Of a stretch of DNA of 64,000 bases, positions 27,787-36,155 are shown in pieces. The notes under the pieces were generated by a model. The model was not told where the DNA came from, ran no database searches, and saw nothing but the letters and a program-made list of their open reading frames with translations. The stretch comes from Butyrivibrio sp. Su6 (GTDB taxonomy: Bacteria > Bacillota > Clostridia > Lachnospirales > Lachnospiraceae), in NCBI RefSeq assembly GCF_900108105.1, contig NZ_FNUR01000002.1, positions 186,001 to 250,000 on the forward strand, written 5' to 3'. Made by a program: the position numbers and the translations under genes. Every line of letters begins with the position of its first letter. The first letter of the stretch is position 1.

Positions 27787-27837
27787 AAATGTTATGAAAG
27801 AAAAATAAAGCAAATACAAGTGGGATTTCATATAATG
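27787..27837 (+). promoter_or_regulatory. Promoter-like block duplicated at 43086-43136
   Basis: 42 bases (27787-27828) are identical to 43086-43127, and the following ATATAATG is shared after one mismatch. The TATAAT at 27831-27836 sits about 38 bases before the macro-domain start. No consensus -35 is present. At 43 kb the same block precedes a truncated gene, which suggests it was copied as a promoter. Confidence 0.6.
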
Positions 27838-27873
27838 ATAAAAAGGGTTGTTATAGGAAGGGATGAAGCCTAA

Positions 27874-28974
27874 ATGCCATTTCAAATTATCAGGAATGAT
27901 ATTACAAAAGTAAAAGCAGACGTCATAGTAAACACTGCTAATCCAGAAGTAGCTATTGGTGGTGGCGTTGATTCTGCCATATATAAAGCTGCGGGGGAAG
28001 AGAAGCTTCTTGCTGCCAGGGGCAAGATTGGACGACTTGATCCTGGAGAAGTGGGTATTACTCCTGCCTTTAATCTTGGTGTTAAATACATCATCCATGC
28101 CAGTGGACCATGGTGGGACGGCGGAGATCATGGAGAAGCAGAGCTTTTGAAGGCTTGCTATGACAAATCTCTGGAGCTGGCATATAAGCATAAGTGTAAG
28201 TCCATTGCTTTCCCACTACTTGCTACGGGAACCTATGGATTTCCGCAGAAATTAGGAATAGAGATTGCTGTAGATTCTTTTACCAGGTTTTTAACCGAGC
28301 ATGAGATGGAAATCTTCCTGGTGGTGTTCGGACAGAAGTCTGTAAGGATTTCCGGTGAGTTGGGTGAAGAAGTACGCTGCTACATAGATGATGACTATGT
28401 CACGGAGACTCTTGATAAGGAGTACGGATTGGAGCGTCCTCGAGATAGAAGGCGAGAAGAAGCTTCTTTCCATGCTGCAGATTATATAGGTAGTAGCGGC
28501 TTTGAGGATATCTCTGATGAGATGGAGGTTGAAGCTGAAGAAGTTCTTGAGGAATATGAGGAACTCGGACCAGAGGATGATATTGGAAGTGCACCCAAGA
28601 AGGCAGAGTCTCTTGATGATGCTTTAAAGAGCATGTACACGGATTCTTTTGAAAAGCACCTTCAGCAGCTGATCAACAAGAAAGGGCTCAAGAATTCAGA
28701 GGTTTATGCTGCAGCGAATATTTCAAAGCAGTATTTTTCCAAGCTGATAAAGGGCCAGGTTAAGCCTTCAAAAGAAAAGGTCCTTGCCTTGGCAGTGGGA
28801 CTTCGGCTCAACATGGATGAAGCTGTTGATTTCCTGCGTCTCGCTGGATATGCTTTTTCTCCGGTATCCCAGACTGATGTAATCGTAGAGCATTTCATAA
28901 GACACCAGGATTACAACGTAATGAAGATTGATATTGTACTCTTTGATTATGGCTTGGATTCGCTTTCAAGTTGA
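27874..28974 (+). CDS. Macro domain / XRE HTH fusion protein
   Basis: 366 aa. Residues 1-155 are a macro domain (ADP-ribose binding): DITKVKADVIVNTANPE, GGGVDSAIYKAAG, and PLLATGTYGFP, the last two being the phosphate and ribose loops. A linker rich in Glu/Asp (about 190-245) leads to a Cro-like HTH near 255-320 (KGLKNSEVYAAANISKQYFS, KLIKGQVKPSKEKVL). Macro domains bind or remove ADP-ribose and the HTH suggests gene control. It begins a run with a VWA protein and an ADP-ribosylglycohydrolase, pointing to ADP-ribose signalling. Confidence 0.9.
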   Translation: MPFQIIRNDITKVKADVIVNTANPEVAIGGGVDSAIYKAAGEEKLLAARGKIGRLDPGEVGITPAFNLGVKYIIHASGPWWDGGDHGEAELLKACYDKSLELAYKHKCKSIAFPLLATGTYGFPQKLGIEIAVDSFTRFLTEHEMEIFLVVFGQKSVRISGELGEEVRCYIDDDYVTETLDKEYGLERPRDRRREEASFHAADYIGSSGFEDISDEMEVEAEEVLEEYEELGPEDDIGSAPKKAESLDDALKSMYTDSFEKHLQQLINKKGLKNSEVYAAANISKQYFSKLIKGQVKPSKEKVLALAVGLRLNMDEAVDFLRLAGYAFSPVSQTDVIVEHFIRHQDYNVMKIDIVLFDYGLDSLSS

Positions 28975-29127
28975 TAAAAACGTGCAAGCTGACTTGCACA
29001 ATTTGTGTTTTTACAAAGGTCTCCTCCGGGTTGACCTTTTTCTTTTGCCAAAAAGGTATTATTACATCAGAACAAAGGAAACAGTCCACTGCAGGGGACT
29101 ACAGATGTACTGATGGAGGCAAAAGAG

Positions 29128-29811
29128 ATGAGTAAAGGATATACAGAGATTGTTTATATTTTAGATAGATCAGGTTCAATGGGCGGACTTGAGGCAGATA
29201 CTATTGGAGGTTTCAACGCCATGATGGAGAAGCAGAAAAAGACAGGCGAGAAGGCAGTGGTTTCTACAGTTCTTTTCGATGATGAGTGCGAAGTTATCCA
29301 TGACAGAGTTCCCATTGAAAAGATTGAGAAGATGACTGACAAGCAGTATTACGTCAGAGGCTGCACAGCTCTTCTGGATGCGGTTGGAGGAGCGATTCAC
29401 CACATTGGCAACGTTCACAAATATGCAAGGGAAGAGGACAGGCCTGAGAAGACAATTTTTGTAATCACTACAGACGGCATGGAGAATGCCAGCAGCAGAT
29501 ATTCTCGCGAGAAGATTGAGAAGATGGTTAAGAAGCAGCAAAAGAAATATGGCTGGGAGTTCATCTTCATCGGAGCCAATATCGATGCTTATGCTGAGGC
29601 TCAGAAGTACGGAATTCGCAAGGACAGGGCTGTTAACTATGTGAGTGATACAATTGGTACGGCTAATGTATACGCAGGAGTTAGCAAGGCAGTATGTTCA
29701 GTAATGATGGCAGGTAGTGCTATGGAAGCCGATGAGTGCCTGAGCGAAAGCGGATGGGACGATGAGATCAACAGAGATTATCAGAAGAGAGGGAAGAGTA
29801 GATGGCAGTAA
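29128..29811 (+). CDS. VWA-domain protein (TerY-like)
   Basis: 227 aa from the ATG at 29128 (GGAGG eight bases upstream). One von Willebrand factor A domain with a complete MIDAS: DRSGSM near residue 15, the threonine of GCTALLDA, and TTDGMEN. No signal peptide, so it is cytoplasmic. Single VWA proteins such as TerY act as metal-dependent scaffolds. It overlaps the ADP-ribosylglycohydrolase gene by 10 bases, so the two are coupled. Confidence 0.85.
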   Translation: MSKGYTEIVYILDRSGSMGGLEADTIGGFNAMMEKQKKTGEKAVVSTVLFDDECEVIHDRVPIEKIEKMTDKQYYVRGCTALLDAVGGAIHHIGNVHKYAREEDRPEKTIFVITTDGMENASSRYSREKIEKMVKKQQKKYGWEFIFIGANIDAYAEAQKYGIRKDRAVNYVSDTIGTANVYAGVSKAVCSVMMAGSAMEADECLSESGWDDEINRDYQKRGKSRWQ

Positions 29812-30587
29812 AAGGAGCAGTTTTAGGAGATATACTTGGAGCACAGTTTGAGTTTGACAGACCAAAGAATCTTGATTGGAAGAATGTACCTCTGGCTGAG
29901 GGCGATGCAATTGGTTTTACAGATGATACAGTCATGACTTTGGCAATTAAGAGGGCACTAAAGATCGGAGCGGATCTTGTTGAGACCATGGTTGAAGTTG
30001 GCCGTGAGTACCCATTTGCCGGATATGGAGGGAGGTTCTTTAACTGGATCAATGGAAATAACCATGAGCCTTATAACAGCTGGGGAAATGGCAGCGCTAT
30101 GAGAGTGTCTTTTGTCGGAGAGTATTACGAGGACTATGAAGAAATGCAGAATATGGCTGAAGCTACAGCATCGGTTTCTCATAATCATCCAGAAGGAATC
30201 AAGGGAGCAGTTGTGACAGCAACATGCATCTGGATGGCAAGACACGGCAAGAACAAGCAGGAAATATATGATTATGTGCTAGAGCAGTATCCTAAGGAGA
30301 GTTATGAGTACAGTATTGGCTATAGCCTTGATGAGATCAGGCCGCGCTATAAGTGGACTGAGAGCTGTCAGGGATCAGTACCTGCAGCTATGAGATGTTT
30401 CTACGAAAGCACTGATTACGAGAGCTTCATACGAAATGTCTTTTCCCTGGAATGCGACTCTGATACTTTCGGAGCAATTGCAGGCGGAGTAGCTGAAGAA
30501 TTCTACGGTGGCTTCGGTGACGTGGATGCAGATGGACTTCTTAAGAAGTATCTGACTCCGGATTTATGGGAAATCCTGAACATGTGA
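29802..30587 (+). CDS. ADP-ribosylglycohydrolase (DraG/ARH family)
   Basis: 261 aa. GAVLGDILGAQFEFDR at the N-terminus and FTDDTVMTLA near 40 are the Mg-binding motifs of ARH/DraG enzymes; NGSAMRVSFVG and a C-terminal CDSDTFGAIAGGVAEEFYGG provide the second metal-binding half. It cleaves ADP-ribose from proteins or other acceptors. Together with the macro and VWA genes this forms an ADP-ribose-removal operon; the target is unknown. Confidence 0.92.
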   Translation: MAVKGAVLGDILGAQFEFDRPKNLDWKNVPLAEGDAIGFTDDTVMTLAIKRALKIGADLVETMVEVGREYPFAGYGGRFFNWINGNNHEPYNSWGNGSAMRVSFVGEYYEDYEEMQNMAEATASVSHNHPEGIKGAVVTATCIWMARHGKNKQEIYDYVLEQYPKESYEYSIGYSLDEIRPRYKWTESCQGSVPAAMRCFYESTDYESFIRNVFSLECDSDTFGAIAGGVAEEFYGGFGDVDADGLLKKYLTPDLWEILNM

Positions 30588-30633
30588 TGTTTCTTGGATA
30601 ATGGAATTTAAATTTTTGATATGGTTATAGCGA

Positions 30634-30662
30634 AGGGCTATCGTTTGCGATGGCTCTTTTTA
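30634..30662 (+). terminator. Intrinsic terminator
   Basis: GGGCTATCG / CGATGGCTC stem (with GU pairs), TTTG loop, then TTTTTAT. Ends the macro-VWA-ARH operon. Confidence 0.8.
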
Positions 30663-30739
30663 TATACCTCCGAACAGGCAAATTAATGTTATCATCAAAT
30701 GGTAATACGTTTAGATAGCTGAGGATATGTTATTGAGAT

Positions 30740-31483
30740 ATGAAGAAAAGATTGATATGGTTGTTACTAATTGGAATATGTCTATTGTATTCTGGGAGTA
30801 TCTATTTTGTGGGAAGCGGAACTTTTTCTTTTGTGATATGGCTTATTGGAGCATTGTTTTTTGGAACAATATTCTGGTTCTCCGGGAAAGATAGATGGAA
30901 AAGGGTTCCGATACTAGTGCGAAGGATAGTGAATGTTTGCATAGCGGCTATTATGGTGGCTTTTATGCTATGCATAATTGCGATGATAAGTCATTTTAAT
31001 GATAAGGGACAGGAGGACCTTGATTACATAGTTGTGCTTGGCGCACAGATGAGGAATAGTGGACCGAGCATTATTTTTAAATACAGGCTTGATGCTGCTT
31101 ATGATTATCTCATACAGAATCCGGATACAGTATGTATTGTTTCCGGAGCTAAAGGGAATAACGAATCAGTAAGTGAAGGAGAAGGTGGAAAAGAGTATCT
31201 AGTCTCAAAAGGAATTGTGGAAAACAGAATCATAGCTGAAACGAATGCAGTTGATACAGTTCAGAATATAGCCAATTCTCTTGAAATAATAGGTGATAGG
31301 GATGGTCTGACGATTGGTGTTGTGACCAATAATTTTCATGTGTTCAGGGGAGTGCATTTAGCGAGGAAGCTTACAGATAACGAGGTTTGCGGAATAGCAG
31401 CGTATACAGTTCCTTGGTATCTTCCAAATAATATGGTCAGAGAATGCTTTGGGATTTTTAGGGATCTGAAAAAGTTGGGTTAA
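30740..31483 (+). CDS. DUF218/YdcF-SanA family membrane protein
   Basis: 247 aa. Three hydrophobic segments in the first 85 residues, then an outside-facing DUF218 domain: DYIVVLGAQMRNSGPS, IVSGAKGNNE, GEGGKEYLVSKGI, and VTNNFHVFRGVHLAR. YdcF/SanA proteins influence envelope biogenesis. The chemistry is unknown. Starts after a GAGGAT site. Confidence 0.85.
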   Translation: MKKRLIWLLLIGICLLYSGSIYFVGSGTFSFVIWLIGALFFGTIFWFSGKDRWKRVPILVRRIVNVCIAAIMVAFMLCIIAMISHFNDKGQEDLDYIVVLGAQMRNSGPSIIFKYRLDAAYDYLIQNPDTVCIVSGAKGNNESVSEGEGGKEYLVSKGIVENRIIAETNAVDTVQNIANSLEIIGDRDGLTIGVVTNNFHVFRGVHLARKLTDNEVCGIAAYTVPWYLPNNMVRECFGIFRDLKKLG

Positions 31484-31507
31484 TGTTTATAGAGAATAAG
31501 GAGCAGT

Positions 31508-32398
31508 ATGAAAAGATTATGTGTTGCTATGGTAATGCTTATGACGATTGCCGCTGTTGGATGTGGAAACAATAAAGTGGCAGATAGCGGAGCTGCTTCC
31601 AGCACAGTGAGTGAACCGGAAGCGGTTGAAGCCAGTACTCTTGGTGTGCCTGCGGTGAAAGACGGGATTTTGAGACCTGGAGAAGACTGTGCAGAGGTTG
31701 TTTTCGAGTGGAATCCGGTTGAGGGGGCTGAAGGATACGAAGTCTCTGAAGAGAATAAGTACTATTCAGAGAAGGAATACAGAGAACCTGAAACAGTTGA
31801 GATTGCCGATAATTCTTATGTTACCAGTGCTCAGGATTATTTCGATTTCAGAATAAGAGTAAGGGCATTTAAAGGCAACGGAGCCGAGAGAGTTTATGGC
31901 GAATGGAGCTCTTTTGCCACAGGAAGTGCTTATGAAAAGCAGACAGTTTCAGTGGGCGGACCCTATGGAGAGATGTCTGTAGTTGTTCCGGAAGGATGGA
32001 CTGCGGAGATTTCTGCAGTGGATGATGGGAAGCTCACTTATGGTCTATATGGATTGATACTAAAACCAAAATCTGCAGATGCAGGGCAGATAGAGCTCTT
32101 TTGCACAGACAGTTTTGGCGTTTGCGGAACAGGACTTTCCCAGGAAGAGATTACATTAGCGGGATATACCGCGCATGCTGGCACATATGATGATCATGAG
32201 CATTGGGACTTCATTACTTTTGGCGATGAGCGTCCTCAGATAGTTGCCCAGAGCATAGACTGCGATTCCTGGATAAGCCATATGTGGGAAGAGGCAGATA
32301 TCATTTTGGATACGCTTAAGTTTGATGCCAGCAAGACTGAAGGCGGAATAGGACAGTACATTTCAGATGAAGGGAATCAGATAGAGATTACAGAGTAA
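31508..32398 (+). CDS. Secreted lipoprotein, hypothetical
   Basis: 296 aa. Lipoprotein signal peptide with lipobox ending AAVGC at about residue 19. The rest is an acidic extracytoplasmic region with a fibronectin-like first half (EVVFEWNPVEGAEGYEVS, FRIRVRAFKG). No enzyme motif was found. It lies 24 bases after the DUF218 gene and is probably co-transcribed with it. Confidence 0.8.
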   Translation: MKRLCVAMVMLMTIAAVGCGNNKVADSGAASSTVSEPEAVEASTLGVPAVKDGILRPGEDCAEVVFEWNPVEGAEGYEVSEENKYYSEKEYREPETVEIADNSYVTSAQDYFDFRIRVRAFKGNGAERVYGEWSSFATGSAYEKQTVSVGGPYGEMSVVVPEGWTAEISAVDDGKLTYGLYGLILKPKSADAGQIELFCTDSFGVCGTGLSQEEITLAGYTAHAGTYDDHEHWDFITFGDERPQIVAQSIDCDSWISHMWEEADIILDTLKFDASKTEGGIGQYISDEGNQIEITE

Positions 32399-32419
32399 TG
32401 TAAGCGGGGGATAAATGAT

Positions 32420-32833
32420 ATGTGGTTTTTGTTTGCGATTCTATCAGCAGTGTTTGCAGCACTGACATCAATACTTGCCAAGGTCGGCATTGAGGGAGTT
32501 GATTCTAACCTGGCTACAGCGATAAGGACCTGTGTTGTGGTTGTGATGGCCTGGGTTATGGTATTCATAACAAGCGCCCAGGGCGGGATAAGCTCTATCA
32601 GCAGAAAGAGCTGGATCTTTTTGATTCTGTCAGGGCTTGCTACAGGAGCATCATGGCTGTGTTATTACAAAGCTCTGCAGATGGGTGAAGCTTCAAAAGT
32701 AGTGCCTATTGATAAGCTGAGTGTTGTAATCACGCTGGTGCTGGCATTTGTCTTTTTACATGAGGAGTTTACGGCGAAGTCTTTAATCGGGTGTGTGCTG
32801 ATTGGAGCAGGGACACTGATAATGGTAATTTGA
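32420..32833 (+). CDS. Single EamA-domain transporter
   Basis: 137 aa with five hydrophobic segments and the EamA end pattern VVPIDKLSVVITLVLAFVFL, HEEFTAKSLIGCVLIGAG. It has half the length of two-domain DMT transporters, as usual for single-EamA proteins that act as dimers. The stop overlaps the following gene region. Confidence 0.85.
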   Translation: MWFLFAILSAVFAALTSILAKVGIEGVDSNLATAIRTCVVVVMAWVMVFITSAQGGISSISRKSWIFLILSGLATGASWLCYYKALQMGEASKVVPIDKLSVVITLVLAFVFLHEEFTAKSLIGCVLIGAGTLIMVI

Positions 32834-32847
32834 TGGAGGAGAATGAC

Positions 32848-33183
32848 ATGCAGGGGAAATATCCGGTAATAACATTGTGCGGAAGCACTAGGTTTAAAGA
32901 TCAGTTCATGGAAGCACAGAAGAGGCTTACTCTTGAAGGCAACATTGTCATCAGCGTAGGCTTGTTTGGTCATTCTGGAGATCAGGAAGTCTGGGAGAAC
33001 ATGGACGAGGGAACGCTTACTAAGACAAAAGAGATGCTAGACGACATGCACAAGAGGAAAATCGATATGGCAGATTCCATATATGTAATCAACGTTGGAG
33101 GCTATGTGGGAACTAGCACTAAGAGTGAGATTGAATACGCGATAGCACACGGTAAAGAGGTCAGATACCTGGAAGAACCATAA
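32848..33183 (+). CDS. DUF4406 / nucleoside deoxyribosyltransferase-like protein
   Basis: 111 aa from the ATG at 32848 (GGAGGA seven bases upstream). Opens with YPVITLCGSTRFKDQF, the nucleoside 2-deoxyribosyltransferase-like pattern, and ends with DSIYVINVGGYVGTSTKSEI and a YAIAHGKEVRYL helix. Likely a nucleotide-binding enzyme of unknown substrate. A truncated copy lies at 43159. Confidence 0.8.
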   Translation: MQGKYPVITLCGSTRFKDQFMEAQKRLTLEGNIVISVGLFGHSGDQEVWENMDEGTLTKTKEMLDDMHKRKIDMADSIYVINVGGYVGTSTKSEIEYAIAHGKEVRYLEEP

Positions 33184-33209
33184 TAAAGTTAAGAAACTGA
33201 GGTGATATT

Positions 33210-33485
33210 ATGCCAACAATTGCACCTATTTCTGAATTGCGCAATTATGGACAGGTCTTGGATAAAGTTGAAGCGGGTAAACCGGTTTACCTGACTAAAA
33301 ATGGTCGAGTCGAGTATAGCATACATAGTATAGAGGATGACGTAATTTTTGACAAAGCAAGGGCTATGGTTAAACTCGTCAGTGAACTCAATGCGGGATT
33401 CGCTTCTGGAGAAGAGGAAGGATGGATTAGCGACGATGAGGTCGCTGAACATTTTAAAAACAGGCGTAGGAGGCTAGAAGGCTGA
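33210..33485 (+). CDS. Phd/YefM-type antitoxin
   Basis: 91 aa. PISELRNYGQVLDKVEAGKP and VYLTKNGRVEYSI are the Phd/YefM DNA-binding pattern; the acidic C-terminus is the toxin-binding part. A toxin start follows one base after the stop but is truncated, so this antitoxin seems orphaned. Confidence 0.85.
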   Translation: MPTIAPISELRNYGQVLDKVEAGKPVYLTKNGRVEYSIHSIEDDVIFDKARAMVKLVSELNAGFASGEEEGWISDDEVAEHFKNRRRRLEG

Positions 33486-33486
33486 G

Positions 33487-33552
33487 ATGGATTATGAAAT
33501 AGTTTACTCGCCGATAGCTTTAGCTGATATGGATCAGGGCTGGTCGCACTGA
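33487..33552 (+). pseudogene. Truncated ParE/RelE-type toxin
   Basis: MDYEIVYSPIALADMDQGWSH then stop, 21 codons. The opening matches the first beta-strand and helix of ParE/RelE toxins, which are normally about 95 residues. The remainder is missing; 33553-33645 holds no continuation that I can see. Confidence 0.6.
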
Positions 33553-33645
33553 AGTGGGAAGAGTCTTATATAATAGGAGTGCGTACATTAGTCTAGTTAT
33601 AAAATCTATGAATGAAGAATAAATATAGATGCTTTTGATTTATAA

Positions 33646-33678
33646 AGGGTGTAGCTCACGTTAACTACACTCTTTTTT
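33646..33678 (+). terminator. Intrinsic terminator
   Basis: AGGGTGTAG / CTACACTCT stem with a 10-base loop and TTTTTT. Confidence 0.8.
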
Positions 33679-33809
33679 GATGGATTAAACTAGCCGTCTC
33701 ATATAGCGTCGAAGTACTTTTTTGCATATAATTAGGGGAGTTAAAAGTATATGAAGAAAGTATTGATTTTATTGGGGTATATTTACAATGACATTATGGA
33801 GGGAGAACA

Positions 33810-34121
33810 ATGATCAAAATTTACGGAATGCCTACATGTCCCTACTGCGATTACATTCATGAGCAGATAATAGGGCGTGAGAATGAATTTGAGTATATTA
33901 ACATTGGCGAAAATATCAGGAATATGGGGATTTTTACCAGACTTCGTGATACCAATCCGGCATTCAATCATTCCAAGGAAATTGGAGATGTTGGTATACC
34001 GGCCTTTGTTCTTGAAGACGGAAGCATTACTCTTGATCCTGCGGTTGTGGGCCTAATTGAATATGGAACACCTGATGCCTGCTCTATAGAAGATCATAAA
34101 AGTGGAAGGAAAGGGTGTTAA
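33810..34121 (+). CDS. Glutaredoxin-related protein
   Basis: 103 aa. Thioredoxin-fold opening MIKIYGMPTCPYCDYI with a CPYC redox motif at about 11-14, a cis-proline in VGIPAFVLEDG, and a basic tail RKGC. Probably a thiol-disulfide oxidoreductase. It has a GGAGGGAG ribosome site. A 20-codon ORF (33750-33812) overlaps the start and may be a chance frame. Confidence 0.85.
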   Translation: MIKIYGMPTCPYCDYIHEQIIGRENEFEYINIGENIRNMGIFTRLRDTNPAFNHSKEIGDVGIPAFVLEDGSITLDPAVVGLIEYGTPDACSIEDHKSGRKGC

Positions 34122-34130
34122 GAGGATAGT

Positions 34131-34511
34131 ATGAGATATCTGAAATTCCTGAATCTGATACCACTTATTATGTTCTTCATAGTAGATAAGCTGAGAGGAA
34201 CATTGATCAGCAGGTACTTACTGATCATAATTGTGGTACTTGGAGTTATAAATATGCTTATTGAAAAAGGAATGAAAGAGTATTGCATTTCATCTCTGAT
34301 GCTTGTTGTATCGACTGCCGCTGGAATGATTCTCTACACGTATTATTACTACTATTTTGTCAGTGCTGGTCCTGAGACTCCGATTTTTGGTGCGGCGATC
34401 ATGATGGTTTATGGATTTATTGCATTGGCTGTTGCCGCAGTTGGAACTGTTGTAGTGGTGATAAAAGATAGAGTGGCTGAGAAAAGGGCTTCAAGGACTA
34501 TAGATGAGTAA
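34131..34511 (+). CDS. Small integral membrane protein
   Basis: 126 aa with four hydrophobic helices and short loops; a basic, Arg-rich C-terminus (VIKDRVAEKRASRT). No family recognised. Follows the glutaredoxin gene by nine bases with AAGAGGA as ribosome site. Confidence 0.7.
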   Translation: MRYLKFLNLIPLIMFFIVDKLRGTLISRYLLIIIVVLGVINMLIEKGMKEYCISSLMLVVSTAAGMILYTYYYYYFVSAGPETPIFGAAIMMVYGFIALAVAAVGTVVVVIKDRVAEKRASRTIDE

Positions 34512-34593
34512 GGACATTTTTTATGATAAGGATATCCGGGAACCATTGTTTGATTTTCTGGAAGACTCATTTGGAAAGGATGGAAAACTGTAA
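34504..34593 (+). pseudogene. 5' remnant of an sce7726-like gene
   Basis: 29 codons, MSKDIFYDKDIREPLFDFLE and on, then a stop. This resembles the first residues of sce7726-family proteins, which are several times longer. The frame runs into the upstream sequence of a DUF523 copy, and the shared stretch AAGGATGGAAAACTGTAATG marks the junction with the block at 45 kb. Confidence 0.4.
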
Positions 34594-34758
34594 TGGTCAT
34601 TGCTGTTAGCGCATGCCTTTTAGGTGAGAACTGCAAATATAATGGTGGAAATAACTACAGCGAGAAGGTTGGGGCTTTCTGTGAAGGGCAGGGGAGTGTT
34701 TGCGCAGCTGGTTAGTGAAACTTCAATTAAGATGATTGATGTGGAGGACTTGGACTGA
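34593..34758 (+). pseudogene. Internally deleted copy of the DUF523 gene at 45084
   Basis: Opens like the intact gene (MVIAVSACLLGENCKYNGG), then jumps at GAAGGGCA to the sequence coding MGVFAQMV...DVEDLD. About 255 bases are missing, the join changes the frame, and a stop follows soon. The 3' end remains alignable to the intact copy. Confidence 0.85.
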
Positions 34759-34763
34759 GGTTT

Positions 34764-34949
34764 ATGTGGAAGATAAAGCAGATATTTGATGGGGATTATG
34801 GCTGCGAGGAATTACAGCCGGGACAGAAGCCTAAGGTATCAGTTACTCTTGTGGATGATACTGGGAATGAGAAACTTGTGTCAGTTGAAGATGACTGGCT
34901 TACGGAGAATGGGCTGGACGTTGGCTCTGAGTGGCCATTAAAGGTGTGA
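34764..34949 (+). CDS. Small hypothetical protein
   Basis: 61 aa, acidic (KIKQIFDGDYGCEELQPG; VSVEDDWLTENGLDVGSEW). No signal or membrane helix. No family recognised, although small proteins of this style are common in Lachnospiraceae. GAGG precedes the ATG at a short distance. Confidence 0.5.
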   Translation: MWKIKQIFDGDYGCEELQPGQKPKVSVTLVDDTGNEKLVSVEDDWLTENGLDVGSEWPLKV

Positions 34950-34952
34950 GAT

Positions 34953-35024
34953 ATGAAGAAGGTTAGAATCACGGTTAGGGAAAGAGGGTTTTCGTATGAA
35001 AAAGAATGTTCAGATAAGAAATAG
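34953..35024 (+). pseudogene. Possible 5' remnant of a TIGR04076-like gene
   Basis: 23 codons, MKKVRITVRERGFSYEKECS then stop. The first residues look like TIGR04076-family starts, which continue for about 90 residues with conserved Cys. Overlaps the RhuM start. Low certainty. Confidence 0.2.
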
Positions 35025-36021
35025 TACTGTTGATTTTTTGATTTTTACCAAAGATTCTAAAAGTGATGGAATAGAAGTTAGAGTGCAAGATGGAGATGTC
35101 TGGTTAACTCAAAATGCGATAGCACAGCTTTTTGATATTGATAGGTCAGTTGTCTCGAAGCATCTCAAAAAAATTTTTTCTTCGGGGGAATTGGATGAAA
35201 ATTCAGTTTGTGCAAAATATGCACAAACTGCTGATGATGGAAAAAACTACAATTATAAGTTTTATTCTTTGGCAGCGATTATTGCTGTAGGATATAGGAC
35301 AAATTCTGATAAGGCAACACAATTTAGACAATGGGCAACGAAGGTATTAGATGCATTTACTAAACAGGGTTATGTTCTTGATAAAAGCAGACTAGTGAAT
35401 GGAAAAATATTTGATGAAGATTATTTTGATCAGTTAGTAGCTGAAATTCAGGAAATACGAGCCAGTGAAAGAAGATTCTACCAGAAAATAACAGATATAT
35501 ATGCAACTGCTGCAGATTATGATAAAGATGCTCCTGTGACAAGAGAATTCTATGCAACGGTGCAGAATAAAATGCATTATGCTGTTCATGGAAACACAGC
35601 TGCAGAACTTATCGTATCCAGAGCTGATCACACAAAGGAACACATGGGATTAACTTCATGGAAAAACGCACCGGATGGGAAAATCATAAAGACGGATGTT
35701 TCAATAGCAAAAAACTATTTGTTAAAAGATGAAATACAAGAACTAAATGAGATAGTAACAATGTATCTCGATTATGCGACGAGGCAGGCTAAGAGGCATG
35801 TTCCGATGACAATGGCAGATTGGAAATCGAAATTAGATGCATTTCTTGTTTTTAACGATGCTGAAGTTCTGCAAAATAAAGGGAAAGTAACTGCGGCTAT
35901 AGCAAAAGAATTTGCAGAGAGCGAGTTTGAAAAATATAGACTTATACAGGACAAGACATATGAAAGTGACTTTGATAAGTTGATTAACAGTACTGAGAAT
36001 ATCGCAGATTCTACTAAGTAA
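34996..36021 (+). CDS. rhuM: RhuM-family protein
   Basis: 341 aa. The N-terminal domain carries VWLTQNAIAQLFDIDRSVVS, KHLKKIF, and YKFYSLAAIIAVGYRTNS, the RhuM (virulence protein) hallmark. The C-terminal half resembles phage-type ORF6N/Fic-linked regions (NKMHYAVHGNTAAELIVSRA). RhuM is found in Salmonella SPI-3 and many mobile regions; its function is not established. AGAGGG precedes the ATG by seven bases. Confidence 0.85.
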   Translation: MKKNVQIRNSTVDFLIFTKDSKSDGIEVRVQDGDVWLTQNAIAQLFDIDRSVVSKHLKKIFSSGELDENSVCAKYAQTADDGKNYNYKFYSLAAIIAVGYRTNSDKATQFRQWATKVLDAFTKQGYVLDKSRLVNGKIFDEDYFDQLVAEIQEIRASERRFYQKITDIYATAADYDKDAPVTREFYATVQNKMHYAVHGNTAAELIVSRADHTKEHMGLTSWKNAPDGKIIKTDVSIAKNYLLKDEIQELNEIVTMYLDYATRQAKRHVPMTMADWKSKLDAFLVFNDAEVLQNKGKVTAAIAKEFAESEFEKYRLIQDKTYESDFDKLINSTENIADSTK

Positions 36022-36155
36022 CAATCGCATAAAGGAACATAAGGCAGGAATGACCTGATGATAATACGGTAGGTGTGCCATTGAATAAAAGGTTTTAGAC
36101 GCCTATTATTCTGCATCTTTACTTGGAATGAAGAGTGGAATAACGAGTAGCCATA

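Noticed and set aside
33750..33812. 20-codon leader peptide before glutaredoxin
   Set aside because: No conserved copy or attenuator structure; overlap with the next start is probably chance.
34996..36021. Prophage marker
   Set aside because: RhuM proteins occur in phages, but no other phage gene is nearby, so a prophage is not supported.
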